From Clavaria fumosa (taxonomy: Eukaryota > Basidiomycota > Agaricomycetes > Agaricales > Clavariaceae), in assembly GCA_951802425.1 (NCBI GenBank), contig OX637794.1, positions 3,100,001 through 3,164,000 of the forward strand: a stretch of 64,000 bases of DNA. The letters run 5' to 3'. A model generated the notes under the pieces. That model saw nothing but the letters and a program-made list of their open reading frames with translations. It ran no database searches and had not been told where the DNA came from. Positions 46,201 through 56,326 of this stretch are shown here, piece after piece. Positions within the stretch are counted from its first letter, which is position 1; each line of letters opens with the position of its first letter. A program made the translations under genes and the position numbers.

Positions 46201-46899
46201 CGGAGATTTGGTTACGCTCACTTTGTTGCCGCGGTCGAGGTGGCAGACACTACTCAATTTCGAGACTATCCAGGTACCCGAGCAAATACACCGCCGTTAT
46301 TCGCTTTCCTAATTCTCGTATAGATGCGAAACAAACCGAAGGAACCGCCGAAGGGACCTGAAAAAGCACCATTTTTCCTGCCAACGCTCCCTGGCGTTGA
46401 ACCTAGGTTTGCTATTGCGCCCAATGAGAAGGAAGAGAAGAAAAAGACCAGACGGTTGGATAAAGTTGCCGCAAAGTCTCGGAGTATATTCCAGGAAAAA
46501 TTAATGACAGATGCCACGGACGGGGATTGTGAGTATTCATGTTCTCTGCAGGTCCACAGAACTAAGAAGGCTATCTCAGATGAGATGTTCTTTTCTTATG
46601 CCAAGACGCTCTCTCCCGCCGCTATAGACCTCGAGCTTCGATTACTAGTCACTCAAGACGCTCTTCTAAAGTTCCTTAACGCCATTATTTGCCGCTTACG
46701 GTCACACCGTGACTTCGAGGCGGCACAGACGTTCCAGAACGTTTTCCTTCGCATACATGGGGACGAGCTCATCGCGAACGGAGAGTTTGAGTCTGAACTC
46801 AGAACGTTGCTTGAAGTGCAGAAACAGGAGACCGAGCGCGTGTTAACGCTAGTCTCTTCATCCTTGGGAATACTTAGCTTCGTGAGGGATACATTCTGA
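43278..46899 (+). CDS. UTP21: U3 snoRNA-associated protein 21 (WDR36 family, SSU processome)
   Basis: A tandem beta-propeller protein of the UtpB complex needed for 18S rRNA maturation in the nucleolus. The start MANPTNPPSKRLRKDPQTQ precedes LFAPFRALGLITNGVPFVMQ and VHLVTCLGRSWAMWEGEKMS, which are diagnostic of Utp21. WD repeats follow across many exons, for example ALTEDGRHLLVWDTQSR, VVSSAEGDLQLWNIRT, GIGFVSGEITVYDIRADERL, ASASSAGHIALWDLNSGG and RWLVATSLDSVIRTFDVPTG. The Utp21 C-terminal domain has KAPFFLPTLPGVEPRFA, the phase-shifted exon TLSPAAIDLELRLL, and LNAIICRLRSHRDFEAAQTF, ending LGILSFVRDTF. Start and end are firm; several of the dozen or so introns between 44100 and 46320 were not placed base by base. 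Confidence 0.92.
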
Positions 46900-47128
46900 T
46901 CTGATTATCTCGTCGAGGGGCTTGGGATAACATTCTTGGTCTAACGATCACACGAATATATTGGAGTTTCCTCGTCTTGAGATTAACTTCATTCTTCTGC
47001 CACTTCGAAAAATTGAAAATGTACGGACACTACGACAATTCAAACTTGAAGAGTGTGCTCCCTAAGATTTTCATGTACATCACAACTCTGGTCACGCGAT
47101 TTTACGTAGACGATTTCTGGACGCGTCC

Positions 47129-47855
47129 ATGGACAAGGACGCACCATTTCATGTCGCAAAGAACACACTCATAACATGCACGTCCGTCTTCTAAGCTCTG
47201 TGCACAAAGCCTCGCAAATGACAACCCCTTTGTGCAGCCGTGACCAGTGCATTGGTGACGGCGTTTTATTATGGAGCGGTCCGAGGCGAGGCGAAGCCCA
47301 TACTTCTCGCCGGCCATGCTGCAATCAACAGCGGAATCGCTGGGGCGACGTTCTTTGGTACGTTCTTTAGTTGTGGCTTCAAGGGCGTCAGGACGCTAAC
47401 GATTCACTAATCCGACAGGTCTGCGCGAATACGTTGTCAGTCCCATCCTCGTGTCTACGATGCCATGGATACAATATACGCGTCAAAAACAAAAGAGCCA
47501 ACTCCTTGAATCGAAGAACAAGGACTCTCCTGAGATACCTATTGACCCACTCACTTGGGGAGAGATGCGCACGCACAATTTGCTCGACACCGCGGTTAGT
47601 GGTGCCATCAGCGGCGCCGTCTTGAACTCGTTCAGACGTTCGTATGGGTTCACGGCTCTCGTGTCTTGTGCACTCAGGCGGGTCTATACAGGCGGCAAAG
47701 CCGGAGTTTTTCCGGGTATCACGACTGGCGCATTGTTCTGTAGTGTGTTGCAGTTGGGCTTCAATGAGTTGTCAGTCGCGAGGGTCAAATTAGCAGCTGG
47801 GCGAGGGTCCCCCTCAACACCGGCTGACAAGGTAGGCACAGGGTCACACTTTTGA
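47129..47855 (+). CDS. Tim17/Tim22/Tim23-family protein
   Basis: The chosen start at 47129 gives MDKDAPFHVAKNTLITC. An intron (about 47182-47237) then joins to TVTSALVTAFYYGAVRGEAK and LLAGHAAINSGIAGATFFGL. The Ala/Gly-rich helices with small-residue spacing are typical of the Tim17 superfamily. The last parts are LLDTAVSGAISGAVLNSFRR and, after an intron ending near 47678, GITTGALFCSVLQLGFNELS. The exact role (TIM translocase subunit, respiratory-complex assembly factor or other mitochondrial membrane protein) is not clear. The end is uncertain. The frame stops at 47855, but an intron from about 47832 would extend it with TSTTRQTSTTKEASETR to 47924, and a similar TSTTKEA string occurs in its inverted relic at 55.9 kb. 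Confidence 0.75.
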
Positions 47856-47981
47856 GACCCTGCTGTAGGAGACATCCACCACGCGTCAGACATCCACAAC
47901 AAAGGAAGCCAGCGAAACACGATGAAGGGCGAAAGATGTGTAGATAGCATTGTCATAGAGTCTTGGCGAAGAAAGACGCAA

Positions 47982-48150
47982 TCAGGAGATATTCAGCACA
48001 TTTTGCTAGGCCTCTTTACGCCAGATTTCAATGATGCCCTTATTGTCTGCTCCTCCCACTGCCAACCATTGACCATTGCGTTGACTCTAACAAGACAATT
48101 CAAATGCCACGCTTCAACGCGGAGTATACCAGAAGAAAAATCAGTCGTTG
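47982..48150 (-). pseudogene. Relic of the 3' end of the WD40 gene at 54.5-55.8 kb
   Basis: The minus strand matches the last exon of the WD40 gene ending at 55844: NCLVRVNAMVNGWQW against NCLARVNAMVSWGEW, then a region equivalent to IIEIWRKEA and LNIS. Here the reading frame is broken, and a TAG follows the WRKEA equivalent. Only the terminal exon is present. It faces the intact Tim17-family gene, as the intact WD40 gene faces a Tim17 relic in the other copy. Confidence 0.8.
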
Positions 48151-48449
48151 GCGCCGTCCCGTTCGTCGTCGAGTCCAGCCATTTGTCGGTGGTCCCTGTC
48201 ACGCGGTCACAACGATGCTGACGGCCCGGCCTTCATTAAGCTTCATTACCAGGGCGCTGCAGCGTGCTGGGATACGCCGAACCGCGTCCCTTGGAAAAAA
48301 AGCTATGCCCAGCATACTTAGTTTAAATGTTTACTTCCATCGTGTATCGCTTCGACGATCCCATGAAAAAATACACAACAAAGAACCTTATTCTTTCAGT
48401 ACATGCGAATGAGAGCAGTATTCCGAGGCTGGAGGAGGAATGTTCCATT

Positions 48450-49277
48450 TCATCTATCTTCAGCCCATTCCTACAAGAACATGAACACCAGAACGCAAAA
48501 AAAGGAAGGTCAAGAGAAATGCTCACATTCTCCTTCCTGATTTGCGCCTTTTCGCAAGGAACAGACATTAGAGGTAGTTTTAGGACAGAAATATAAAACG
48601 AGTGGCTCTCACCTCCTCCTCTGGTGTGAAGTCGTTTACAATGTTGAAGAGTTCTTTTATCTCTTGAGGCGATTTGCCCCTGATCATATTTGCGACGGTC
48701 TTGCAGCCGACATCACTGCAACGAGGTGGGGTTGATCAGCGATGAGGATCAGCGCAGAACAGACAACCGACATACAGAAGCGACTTGATATCAAGGTAAT
48801 TAGCGGCCAGTATAATTTCGAAGAGCATCTCATGGTCCACATTGAAAAACCGCTGGTCCCATTCCGAGATCTCAGTAGTGCGTTTTCGCGTCTCATCCTG
48901 GTTCTGATCAACGTTCGCGGAAGGAAGGGGCTCTCCACGGTGATGCTCGCAGTATTCGAGGACCTGTATATGATGCGCGAGGGATGAAAGAAAAGGGGAC
49001 TTTCAGACTTGGTTCTTGGACACAGGTCGTGGTGTCGTACCTTTTTCAGCACGCTCGACGATACGGTAGGCAGAGGGATTGGCTGATCTGAATCGTCGAC
49101 ATCTAAGGCGTTGAAAGTAGCCAAATTAGAGACAGTCGAAGTTGGAATGGAACGATGGAGAGACGGTACGTGTATATTATACAGACCTTCTAGCCAGTTC
49201 CTGATGACCACGCTGCGCTCGACTACTTCCTTGTCAGTTTGGAAGCGCTCGTTGTCAGACGAGACGAGGATAACCAT
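48450..49277 (-). CDS. SKP1: SKP1, SCF ubiquitin ligase adaptor (copy A)
   Basis: Bridges cullin-1 and F-box proteins. Exon 1 (ATG 49277) is [20 protein letters not shown] plus [11 protein letters not shown]. After an intron follow [20 protein letters not shown], then [35 protein letters not shown] continues with [15 protein letters not shown], the classic SKP1 core. The next exon is [20 protein letters not shown] followed by [14 protein letters not shown]. The last two exons give AQIRKEN and EWAEDR, stopping at 48450. All exons keep frame and splice sites, so this copy looks functional. It differs from copy B in exon 1 and in the penultimate exon. Confidence 0.92.
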
Positions 49278-49438
49278 GTTCGCTAGCAATGACTCAACGA
49301 AAGACGAGTCAAAGAGCAGCGAGCGGGAAGACAGAGCAGGAAACCTTTGTCCAAAATCCGACTTTGTCTGCACACCCAAATCCCGTCCTCACGTCAGTAT
49401 TGACGGGTCGTCTTCATTTCGCTTTGGCCTCTTCCTAG

Positions 49439-49598
49439 GACGTGGAACATTCTTTACATGACTTACACAAAGCTCAGTCGCTCCAAAGACGACGCCACAG
49501 CCGCCACAGCCGCCAAAGACGACGCCGCAGCCAATGCCAAAGACGAGCCTACGCGATGGAAACCACCCAGGAACAAGCAGGTCACGGAGGGTCAATGA
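49439..49598 (+). pseudogene. Relic of the last exon of the DUF3074 gene (copy A)
   Basis: A 3' splice-site region (TTTGGCCTCTTCCTAG) followed by GACGTGGAACATTCTTTACA matches the last exon of the DUF3074 gene at 56.3-57.6 kb (DVGHFFTWLH). The end EQAGHGGSM is conserved. Here a tandem AAGACGACGCCGCAG-like repeat replaces the PMDSTM repeats and the frame differs. No upstream exons exist on this strand; SKP1-A begins only 160 bp away. Confidence 0.75.
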
Positions 49599-49663
49599 AA
49601 TACTAATTTAGGTCGAGACGCTTGATAATGACCCGTACGAAATACAATGTATGAATGACTCCT

Positions 49664-50245
49664 TCACGCCAATTCAAGATACCGTTCGACTGGTCGAATA
49701 TAAGTAGCGTGACTGCACGACTTCGGGAGACGCACCTTCCCAATCCGTTACAGCACCGTTCCAGAGGTTCACTTCATGCTGCCTCGTCCCACCGAAATGG
49801 TCCACGAACTCGTCCCCGGACAGTCGCCGCGCGATGTTCCTTGGCCTCATCATCCTCTCCGTCGCAGACTCCAGCGTGTTCGGAAGCAGCTTGACCTGAA
49901 GGACGCAAGAAATCAACAAGGTGACAAACCAAGCCCCACGGATGGGTGCGCGTGGCTTGTGTGGACGTGGCCGCCTTACCTTTCCACTAGCTCTGTCTGC
50001 TGGCGTGAGCGCGCTAAGGGGCGGGCCAGGTAGCCGGAGCTTCTACGCGATGCCGCGCAGCCCAAGCGCAAAGATGGCACTCAGCGCAAAGTACGGGTTC
50101 ATGTCTGCGCCTGGCACCCGGATCTCCAGGCGCGTCGCGGACGGCACGACCGACGGTGGAGAGACGATCCGCACGGACGCGGCGCGCGAGTCGTACCCGT
50201 ACGTCACCGCGTTCGGCGCCTCGGCGAAATGGGCGCTGTGGGGTC
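49664..50245 (-). pseudogene. Truncated 3' portion of the glutamine synthetase-like gene (copy A)
   Basis: Equivalent to the last exons of the intact gene at 52109-54332: PNAVTYGYDSRAASVRIVSP, GADMNPYFALSAIFALGL, KLLPNTLESATERMMRP, VNLWNGAVTDWE. The end exon ERYLELA is present, with the stop at 49664. At about 50245 the homology stops and unrelated sequence follows. The N-terminal domain and most active-site residues are missing, so it cannot encode an active synthetase. Confidence 0.82.
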
Positions 50246-50343
50246 TGGAGAGGGGTTGGACCAATGAAGAAAATAAAACAAGGATGACGCACCGATGACC
50301 AGGACGAATGGCAAACCTGCTGCTGCTGCCACTGCCGCCGTTG

Positions 50344-50610
50344 TCACTGGGGGAAGGACTTCCAACATCCACTCCTTGCCCAGCTCACGCAGCCAGGCCC
50401 AGCCAATGCATTTGCCTGCTTGATCCAGAGCTGAAGCTCTTTCAGTTTTACCCTGGGAATTGAGCTGACAGTGCCGTCAGCAGCGTCATGTTGTGCAAGA
50501 AATGCGCGGAGGAGGTCAGTGGTAAATGCGCGGCGTGCGTGAGTCGCGCCGTTGTCGTCAGTCGTCGGCGCCGTTCCGTTCGTCGTCGTCAGTCGTTGGT
50601 GCCGGATCAA
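50344..50610 (-). other. Unidentified coding-like fragment
   Basis: Abutting the broken glutamine synthetase copy, the minus strand encodes a helical-looking stretch (FTTDLLRAFLAQHDAADGTV, PRVKLKELQLWIKQANALAG). After a likely frame change come LRELGKEWMLEVLPPV and a hydrophobic TTAAVAAAAGLPFVLVIG. It looks like a piece of a real membrane-associated protein, but no family is recognised and neither end is defined. It may have been brought in at the duplication breakpoint. Confidence 0.35.
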
Positions 50611-50905
50611 TTGTCGCGCTCAGTCGTGGTCCCTGTCACGCGTCACAATGGTGCTGACGGCCTGGCCTTCATTATGCAGCGTGGTCGCGCACCTGGGATA
50701 CGTCGAACCGCGTCCCCTGGAAAAAAAGCTATACCCAGCATACTTAGTTCAAAAGCTTTACTTCCATCGTGTATCGCTTCGACGATCCCATGAAAAAAAT
50801 ATAATGAAAAAAATATACAAACAAAAAACCTTATTCTTTCAGTACATGCGAATGAGAGAAGCAGTATCCAAAAACATTTCGAGGCTGGAGGAGGAACGTT
50901 CCATG

Positions 50906-51732
50906 TCATCTATCTTCAGTCCATTCCTACAAGAACATGAACATCAGAACGCAAGAAAAGGAAGGTCAAGAGAAATGCTCACATTCTCCTTCCTGATTTG
51001 TGCCTTTTCGCAAGGAACAGGCATTAGAGGTAGTTTTAGGACAGAAATATAAAACGAGTGGCTCTCACCTCCTCCTCTGGTGTGTAGTTGTTTACAATGT
51101 TGAAGAGGTTTTTTATCTCTTCAGGCGTCTTGCCTTTCATCATGTTTGCGACGGTCTTGCAGCCGACATCACTGCAACGAGGTGGGGTTGATCAGCGATG
51201 AGGATCAGCGCAGAACAGACAACCGACATACAGAAGCGACTTGATATCAAGGTAATTAGCGGCCAGTATAATTTCGAAGAGCATCTCCTGGTCCACATTG
51301 AAAAACTGCTGGTCCCACTCCGAGATCTCAGTAGTGCGTTTTCGCGTCTCATCCTGGTTCTGATCAGCGTCTGCGAAAGGAAGGGGTTCTCCACGGTGAT
51401 GCTCGCAGTATTCGAGGACCTGTATATGATGCGCGAGGGATGAAAGAAAAGGGTGCTTTCAGACTTGTTTCTTGGAAGCAAAGGTCGTGGTGTCGTACCT
51501 TTTTCAGCACGCTCGACGATACGGTAGGCAGAGGGATTGGCTGATCCGAATCAGCACCTAAAGTGTTGAAAGTAGCCAAATTAGAGACAGTCGAAGTTGG
51601 AATGGAACGATGGAGATTTGATACGTGTATATTATACAGACCGTCTAGCAAGCTTCTGATGACCGCGCTGCGCTCGACTACTTCCTTGTCAGTTTGGAAG
51701 CGCTCGTTGTCAGACGAGACGAGGATAACCAT
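50906..51732 (-). CDS. SKP1: SKP1, SCF ubiquitin ligase adaptor (copy B)
   Basis: The same exon layout as copy A, 2.46 kb downstream. Exon 1 is [20 protein letters not shown] then [11 protein letters not shown], a change from VIRNWLEG in copy A. The middle exons carry [16 protein letters not shown] and EISEWDQ...[13 protein letters not shown]. The penultimate exon reads [20 protein letters not shown] followed by [14 protein letters not shown]. The last exon is EWTEDR (Ala to Thr relative to A), stopping at 50906. No frameshift or stop was found. Its penultimate exon (KGKTPEEI) is nearer to copy C than to copy A, suggesting conversion or mosaic history. Confidence 0.92.
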
Positions 51733-51893
51733 GTTCGCTAGCAATGACTCAACGAAAGACGAGTCAAAGAGCAGCCAGCGGGAAGACAGAGCAGGAAACC
51801 TTTGTCCAAAACCCAACTTCGTCTGCACACCCAAATCCCGTCGTCACGTCACTATTGACGGGTTGTCTTCACCCCGCTTTGGCCTCTTCCTAG

Positions 51894-52043
51894 GATGTGG
51901 AACATTCTTTACATGACTTACACAAAGCTCAGTCGCTCCCAAAGACGACGCCACAGCCGCCCGCCAAAGACGACGCCGCAGCCGCTGCCGAGCCTACGCG
52001 ATGGAAACCACCCAGGAACAAGCAGGTCACGGAGGGTCAATGA
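51894..52043 (+). pseudogene. Relic of the last exon of the DUF3074 gene (copy B)
   Basis: Similar to the relic at 49439-49598, with the splice acceptor ...CTTCCTAG then GATGTGGAACATTC and the conserved EQAGHGGSM end. It is slightly shorter because a repeat unit is missing. No other DUF3074 exon is present here. Confidence 0.75.
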
Positions 52044-52108
52044 AATACTAATTTAGGTCGAGACGCTTGATAGTGACCCGTACGAAATACAATGTATGAA
52101 TGACTCCT

Positions 52109-54332
52109 TCACGCCAATTCAAGATACCGTTCGACTGGTCGAATATAAGTAGCGTGACTGCACGACTTCGGGAGACGCACCTTCCCAATCCGTTACAGCG
52201 CCATTCCAGAGGTTCACTTCATGCTGCCTCGTCCCACCAAAATGGTTCACGAACTCGTCCCCGAACAGTCGCCGCGCGATGCTTCCCGGCCTCATCATCC
52301 TCTCCGTCGCGGACTCCAGCGTGTTCGGAAGCAGCTTGACCTGAAGGACGCAGGAAATCAACAGGGTGACAAACAAAGCCCCACGGATGGGAGCGCGTGG
52401 CTTGTGTGGACGCGGCCGCCTTACCTTTCCACTAGCTCTGTCTGCTGGCGTGAGCGCGCTAAGGGGCGGGCCAGGTAGCCGGAGCTTCTCTGCGATGCCG
52501 CGCAGCCCAAGCGCAAAGATGGCACTCAGCGCAAAGTACGGGTTCATGTCTGCGCCTGGCACCCGGATCTCCAGGCGCGTCGCGGACGGCACGACCGACG
52601 GTGGGGAGACGATCCGCACAGACGCGGCGCGCGAGTCGTACCCGTACGTTATCGCGTTGGGCGCCCAGAATGCCTCTCCGCCGACGAGGCGCTTGTAGCC
52701 GTTGATGGTCGGCACAAGCTGATCATGACGGCGCGTATGCCTCAGCGGCAAATCTTCAAGGAAGTAACAGAGTAACCACACTGACCATAGGCATTACTAC
52801 ATAAAAAGAGGAAGTTCGTCAATGATTTATTGTGGCCGACATGACGCATAGAGACTAATGACTTACCATCTGCGAGTCCATCGAGGACACCGGCCAAGAA
52901 AAATTCGCCGATGTCACTCAAAAACGCAGTATCATCATAAGCCGCATCTTTTCGACCTGTTTCAAAGTCCGACTGACCCACGGCAAAAATATTCTGTCCA
53001 GCAGCGCCTCTCAAGGAGACGTGGATGTGCCTGGAGAGAACAATTGTTAGCATCTTCGGTGAGCCGAGCTATACAACGCTTACCCACTGCATCCGGGAAG
53101 CTAAGGCAAGATGGTTTGACATTACGTGAGACGGGAGTGGGTGGATCACCCACTTTTGCCCACGGCTTAGCCATGAAGCTGGGGATAATGTCATGGCGCA
53201 TTCCGATGCTCTTCGCCAGATATTTGAACAGAACAGCGTTATCCGCCATACGAAGCGCCGTGTGGTATGCCAACGCGGTTTCGAATACGCCAGGCCCTGT
53301 CTCGGTATCTGGCGAAGTCTTGGTAAATACGTGAAGGAGACGAATAGATGAATAGATGGCCTACGGTGTCCTTCGATGCCGATCTCAAAACCCTCGCTCA
53401 TGTCGAAAATTTCGTTAAAATAATCTTGATTCAATTGGGTGCGCAAAAGGGAATAGCCGTGCACTTAAAAGCAAGCATCATTTCATCTGAAAACAACGAA
53501 AGAACTCGTGTAGCCTTACTTCCAGGTGTCAAAGGGTTGAGATTTTTAAATTTCTTTTCAGCAATGGTGTGCGCTGTTTCTGTAGGCGAGGGTTGTCAAG
53601 TGGGACCAGCGAAAGCGCCATTATGATACCTTTGAAGTTGAAGTACTGCGGTAGGGTGAGCTATGTTTTAGGGTGGGCGAGTAACTAACCTCATACTCGC
53701 AGCCCGCCATGCATTCATAACCTGCAGAATCGGTCACACTCTTCAAGACCCCACGAGGGTCGCAACATATGGGCTCGTTAGTCGCGGGATCAAAGAAGGA
53801 CACCAGGAAGAACGGGATGTTGCCGTCCCAGGGTATGCGACGATATGTTGATAGATCGATCGATGCTAACAGATCGCGATACCCGTTTGCTCTGTTTGAC
53901 ACGAGGAGCTCCTTGCCATAGGTAACATCATGCATGTCCCAGCCACTGGGGATGAGCACTCTGAGCACGTACGACGAACATTGTCACTGAATAACACGTA
54001 CAAGATAACGCTGCAAAAGCCGAAGCCGTCCGACACCGCAGCGCTCAAGAATTTCTCCTTGGACTGCAAGATGGGCGATTAGAAATATCTGCGCAGAGGA
54101 AATCCCAGTTGTCTTCACCATGATTTTGCCACGAAGGACGCCATCAACTAAAACAGTTAGAGTTGGGAGCCTACCGGTATCGCGCGAACATACCGTCAAT
54201 TCCTTAGGTGGAAGTCAGGGAAAGTGCTCGGTGGGTGGTGCATGAACTCTTACCTGCGACTTTAACTTTAGTATCACCTTCCAAAAGGCTTTTCAACTGT
54301 ATTGTCGTCTTGGGGGCTCGAAAAGTGGCCAT
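52109..54332 (-). CDS. Glutamine synthetase-like enzyme (GlnA/PuuA/FluG-C type), intact copy
   Basis: Predicted ATP-dependent gamma-glutamyl ligase; the substrate may be ammonia or an amine. The start MATFRAPKTTIQLKSLLEGD is at 54332. Next come VDGVLRGKIM, GWDMHDVTYGKELLVSNRAN and LASIDLSTYRRIPWDGNIPF. CCDPRGVLKSV resembles the DPRxVL of PuuA-like enzymes. The glutamate-site region has EIFDMSEGFEIGIEG, TETGPGVFETALAY and IIPSFMAKPWAKV. HIHVSLRGAAGQNIF is the ATP/metal loop. The C-part is AFWAPNAITYGYDSRAASVR, GADMNPYFALSAIFALGL and AVTDWEVERYLELA, after splicing out an intron of about 46 nt; the stop is at 52109. It lacks signs of a FluG amidohydrolase domain. Its 3' half is duplicated upstream (49664-50245). 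Confidence 0.87.
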
Positions 54333-54456
54333 GGTCCTTCAAGTACGTTCGCGCCAGAAAGTAGGGCGGAGCGGAACGGAAAGCGACGCGCGGCAGCGTT
54401 CACTGCGTCCGTCCTGCACCAGTATGAGCTCGTCGCGTTATGTACTGCAGCAAGCA
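54333..54456. promoter_or_regulatory. 124-bp bidirectional promoter region (glutamine synthetase-like / WD40)
   Basis: The divergent starts are at 54332 (minus) and 54457 (plus). No motif was identified. Confidence 0.3.
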
Positions 54457-55844
54457 ATGTCAACACCCGCTCCGATAACCTCTCTCGCGATGAGAGACGG
54501 CGTTCACCTCTTCGCAGGGTCCAGTATGCAATCCATGCATCTGCGAGGTTATCTCTGCCTTGACTTGACACCGCGCAACAGGCGACGGTCGCCTACGCGT
54601 ATACCGGCCACCCGCGATCAACGTGCAAAAGGCAATTCAAGGTCTGGGATCAGAGATATCGTCTATAGTGCCCTGGAAGCAGGAGGAATCCAGTCCAGGG
54701 AGCATCTGGTTAGCTTGCGGGCGGCAGGTTGGTCTTTTCCTACCATTCTTCGGATGGAAATGAAAAATGAGAAAGACTCAACCCTCCAAAGGCTCTCTCG
54801 TTTACATTCAGCTCAGAAGGACTAGTTATGCGGGCAAGCGATGCCACCTCAATGTTCGAATTATGTGAGGGCGACCAGGATGTCTTGAACGAGGTTAAGT
54901 TTGTTCCCGCCATTCTCGTCGCAGGATTCTCAAAATTGTGCGGCAAATAGCTCGCTCTGAGCCCCAACAAGAAGTACTTGGCATTTGCTTGCGACTCTGG
55001 CACCGTTGGCACCGTCGACCTCAACAATGGCATCATCATGCGAATGAGAACACGACACTCGAGCGTATGTCCCTACCACCAACTGCCTTGAATTCGCCGC
55101 CTACATGACCCTCCCAGATCTGTGGCACAGTAAAATTTGTTCCGCATAGATCGTGCGAGCTCGTCAGTGGAGGTTACGACTCAACTCTTCTGCACGCCAA
55201 CTACGCACAAGGAAACCTGCTTTCCATGCACGAGATGAGTATGTCTACTTCCCGCTTTATCCTTCAGGCTCTCGTGCTCATTTCAGGCGCGATTCAGTCT
55301 CACCACCGCAGATGTCAGGGATTGCTCTAATGCCCCCTTTTGTCCTGTCGATGGCTATGTCCACAACGGCTGTCCTTGCGGCGGGAACAGCAGACGGACA
55401 GCTTTGGATCGGTGCTGGCGGAGAGAAGCGTGTCACAACAAATAAGAAGAACCGAAGTCGAAAATGGGGAGGACTCAGAAGCGAAGGCAGCGTCACCCTC
55501 CAAGTTGCAGAAGGGCCCGTCGTTGCCGTGTGAGTTTGCTCGTCCGCGTGACAGATATCTGACAGAACCCATCCATCTCTTATAGCGAATGGACTAGCGC
55601 GGATACCTTGATCACTTGCACTTTGCTTGGGAATCTCTCACGATGCCATATGTCGCGCGATCCTTCTGATGATATCCTCCGTGTTGAAGTGAAAGATGCG
55701 TGGCCGTCAAATTGTCTTGCTAGAGTCAACGCAATGGTCAGCTGGGGGGAATGGCTGGCGGTGGGAGGATTTGGAGCAGACGATAAGGGCATCATTGAAA
55801 TCTGGCGTAAAGAGGCCCAGCAAGATGTGCTGAATATCTCCTGA
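54457..55844 (+). CDS. WD40-repeat protein (WDR53-like)
   Basis: A small propeller protein. The proposed start at 54457 gives MSTPAPITSLAMRDGVHLFA. An intron of about 34 nt then leads to GDGRLRVYRPPAINVQKAIQ and PWKQEESSPGSIWLACGRQ. Next come MRASDATSMFELCEGDQDVL, then after an intron LALSPNKKYLAFACDSGTVG, the segment VKFVPHRSCELVSGGYDSTL, and ALMPPFVLSMAMSTTAVLAA with GTADGQLWIGAGG. The last exon is EWTSADTLITCTLLGNLSRC and ends IIEIWRKEAQQDVLNIS. The blade pattern and order resemble WDR53-type proteins, whose role is poorly known. The 5' exons are less certain than the last three. A broken copy of its last exon lies at 47982-48150 in inverted orientation. Confidence 0.72.
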
Positions 55845-56150
55845 TTGCGTCTTTCTTTGCCAAGACTCTATGACAATGCTATCTATACGTCTTCGCACTT
55901 CGTGCTCGCGGGACGTGCTTTGCCGGCTTCTTTTGTGGTGGATGTCTGATGCGTGGTAGATCTCCCACAACAGGGTCTCAAGAACCTGACCCTGTGCCTT
56001 CCCTGTCAGTTGGTGTTGAGGAGGATCCACTTTCTAATCGCCCAGCTGCTAATCTGACCCTCGCGTCCGATAACTCATTGAAGCCCAACTACAAAACAAT
56101 GCGCCAGTCGTGACACCCGGAATAGTTCCAGCTTTGCCACTGTATAGACC
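55690..56150. repeat. Inverted copy of the WD40/Tim17 3'-3' junction (partner at about 47690-48150)
   Basis: Read on the opposite strand, this stretch matches 47690-48150 across the last part of the Tim17 gene, the spacer and the last WD40 exon. The two copies are inverted and about 7.5 kb apart. Divergence is well above sequencing error and includes a 10-bp deletion inside the Tim17 portion of this copy. Confidence 0.82.
55893..56140 (-). pseudogene. Relic of the 3' end of the Tim17-family gene
   Basis: The minus strand matches the end of the intact gene at 47129-47855 (the TTGALF / GFNELS region). It lacks about 10 bp (TGTGTTGCAG) in the helix-coding part, which breaks the frame. Only the last exon is present. 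The TSTTKEA-coding end is recognisable. Confidence 0.8.
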
Positions 56151-56204
56151 ACAACATACGAGGGGTGTCGTCCTGATTGCCAGCACGCCACGCGCGGAGT
56201 CTTA

Positions 56205-56246
56205 TATTATACCAACCAGTAGAACGGTATCTTAAATTGGCGTAAA
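56205..56246 (+). pseudogene. Last-exon relic of the glutamine synthetase-like gene
   Basis: GAACGGTATCTTAAATTGGC followed by GTAA corresponds to the ERYLELA-stop exon of the intact gene (here ERYLKLA), preceded by a 3' splice-like ACCAG. The flanking 3' sequence also matches that downstream of 49664 and 52109, in opposite orientation. No other part of the gene remains here. Confidence 0.7.
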
Positions 56247-56326
56247 GGAGTTTCATACATTATATTTGTACGGGTCATAATTAGAAATCCCGACCTAGAA
56301 CGCCAACGAAGCGCTGCATTCTAGTA

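Larger units (their letters stand above)
48137..50260. repeat. Direct repeat copy A (SKP1 - DUF3074 relic - glutamine synthetase 3' end)
   Basis: This block is repeated in the same orientation at about 50552-52680, with an offset of 2.43-2.46 kb. The copies differ by scattered substitutions and small indels, for example an extra AT-rich stretch at about 50797-50825 in the right copy. They are therefore similar but not identical. Confidence 0.85.
50552..52680. repeat. Direct repeat copy B
   Basis: The second copy of the 2.1-kb block described at 48137-50260. On its right side the glutamine synthetase gene continues intact beyond the repeat. Confidence 0.85.

Noticed and set aside
49664..50298. 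Copy-A glutamine synthetase as a second functional gene
   Set aside because: The N-terminal two-thirds, including the ETGPGVFE and HIHVSL regions, is absent.
48137..52680. Tandem SKP1 blocks as a simple assembly error or allelic copy
   Set aside because: The copies differ by amino-acid changes, indels and different right-hand contexts (broken versus intact glutamine synthetase). A collapse or expansion artefact is unlikely, though long reads should confirm.
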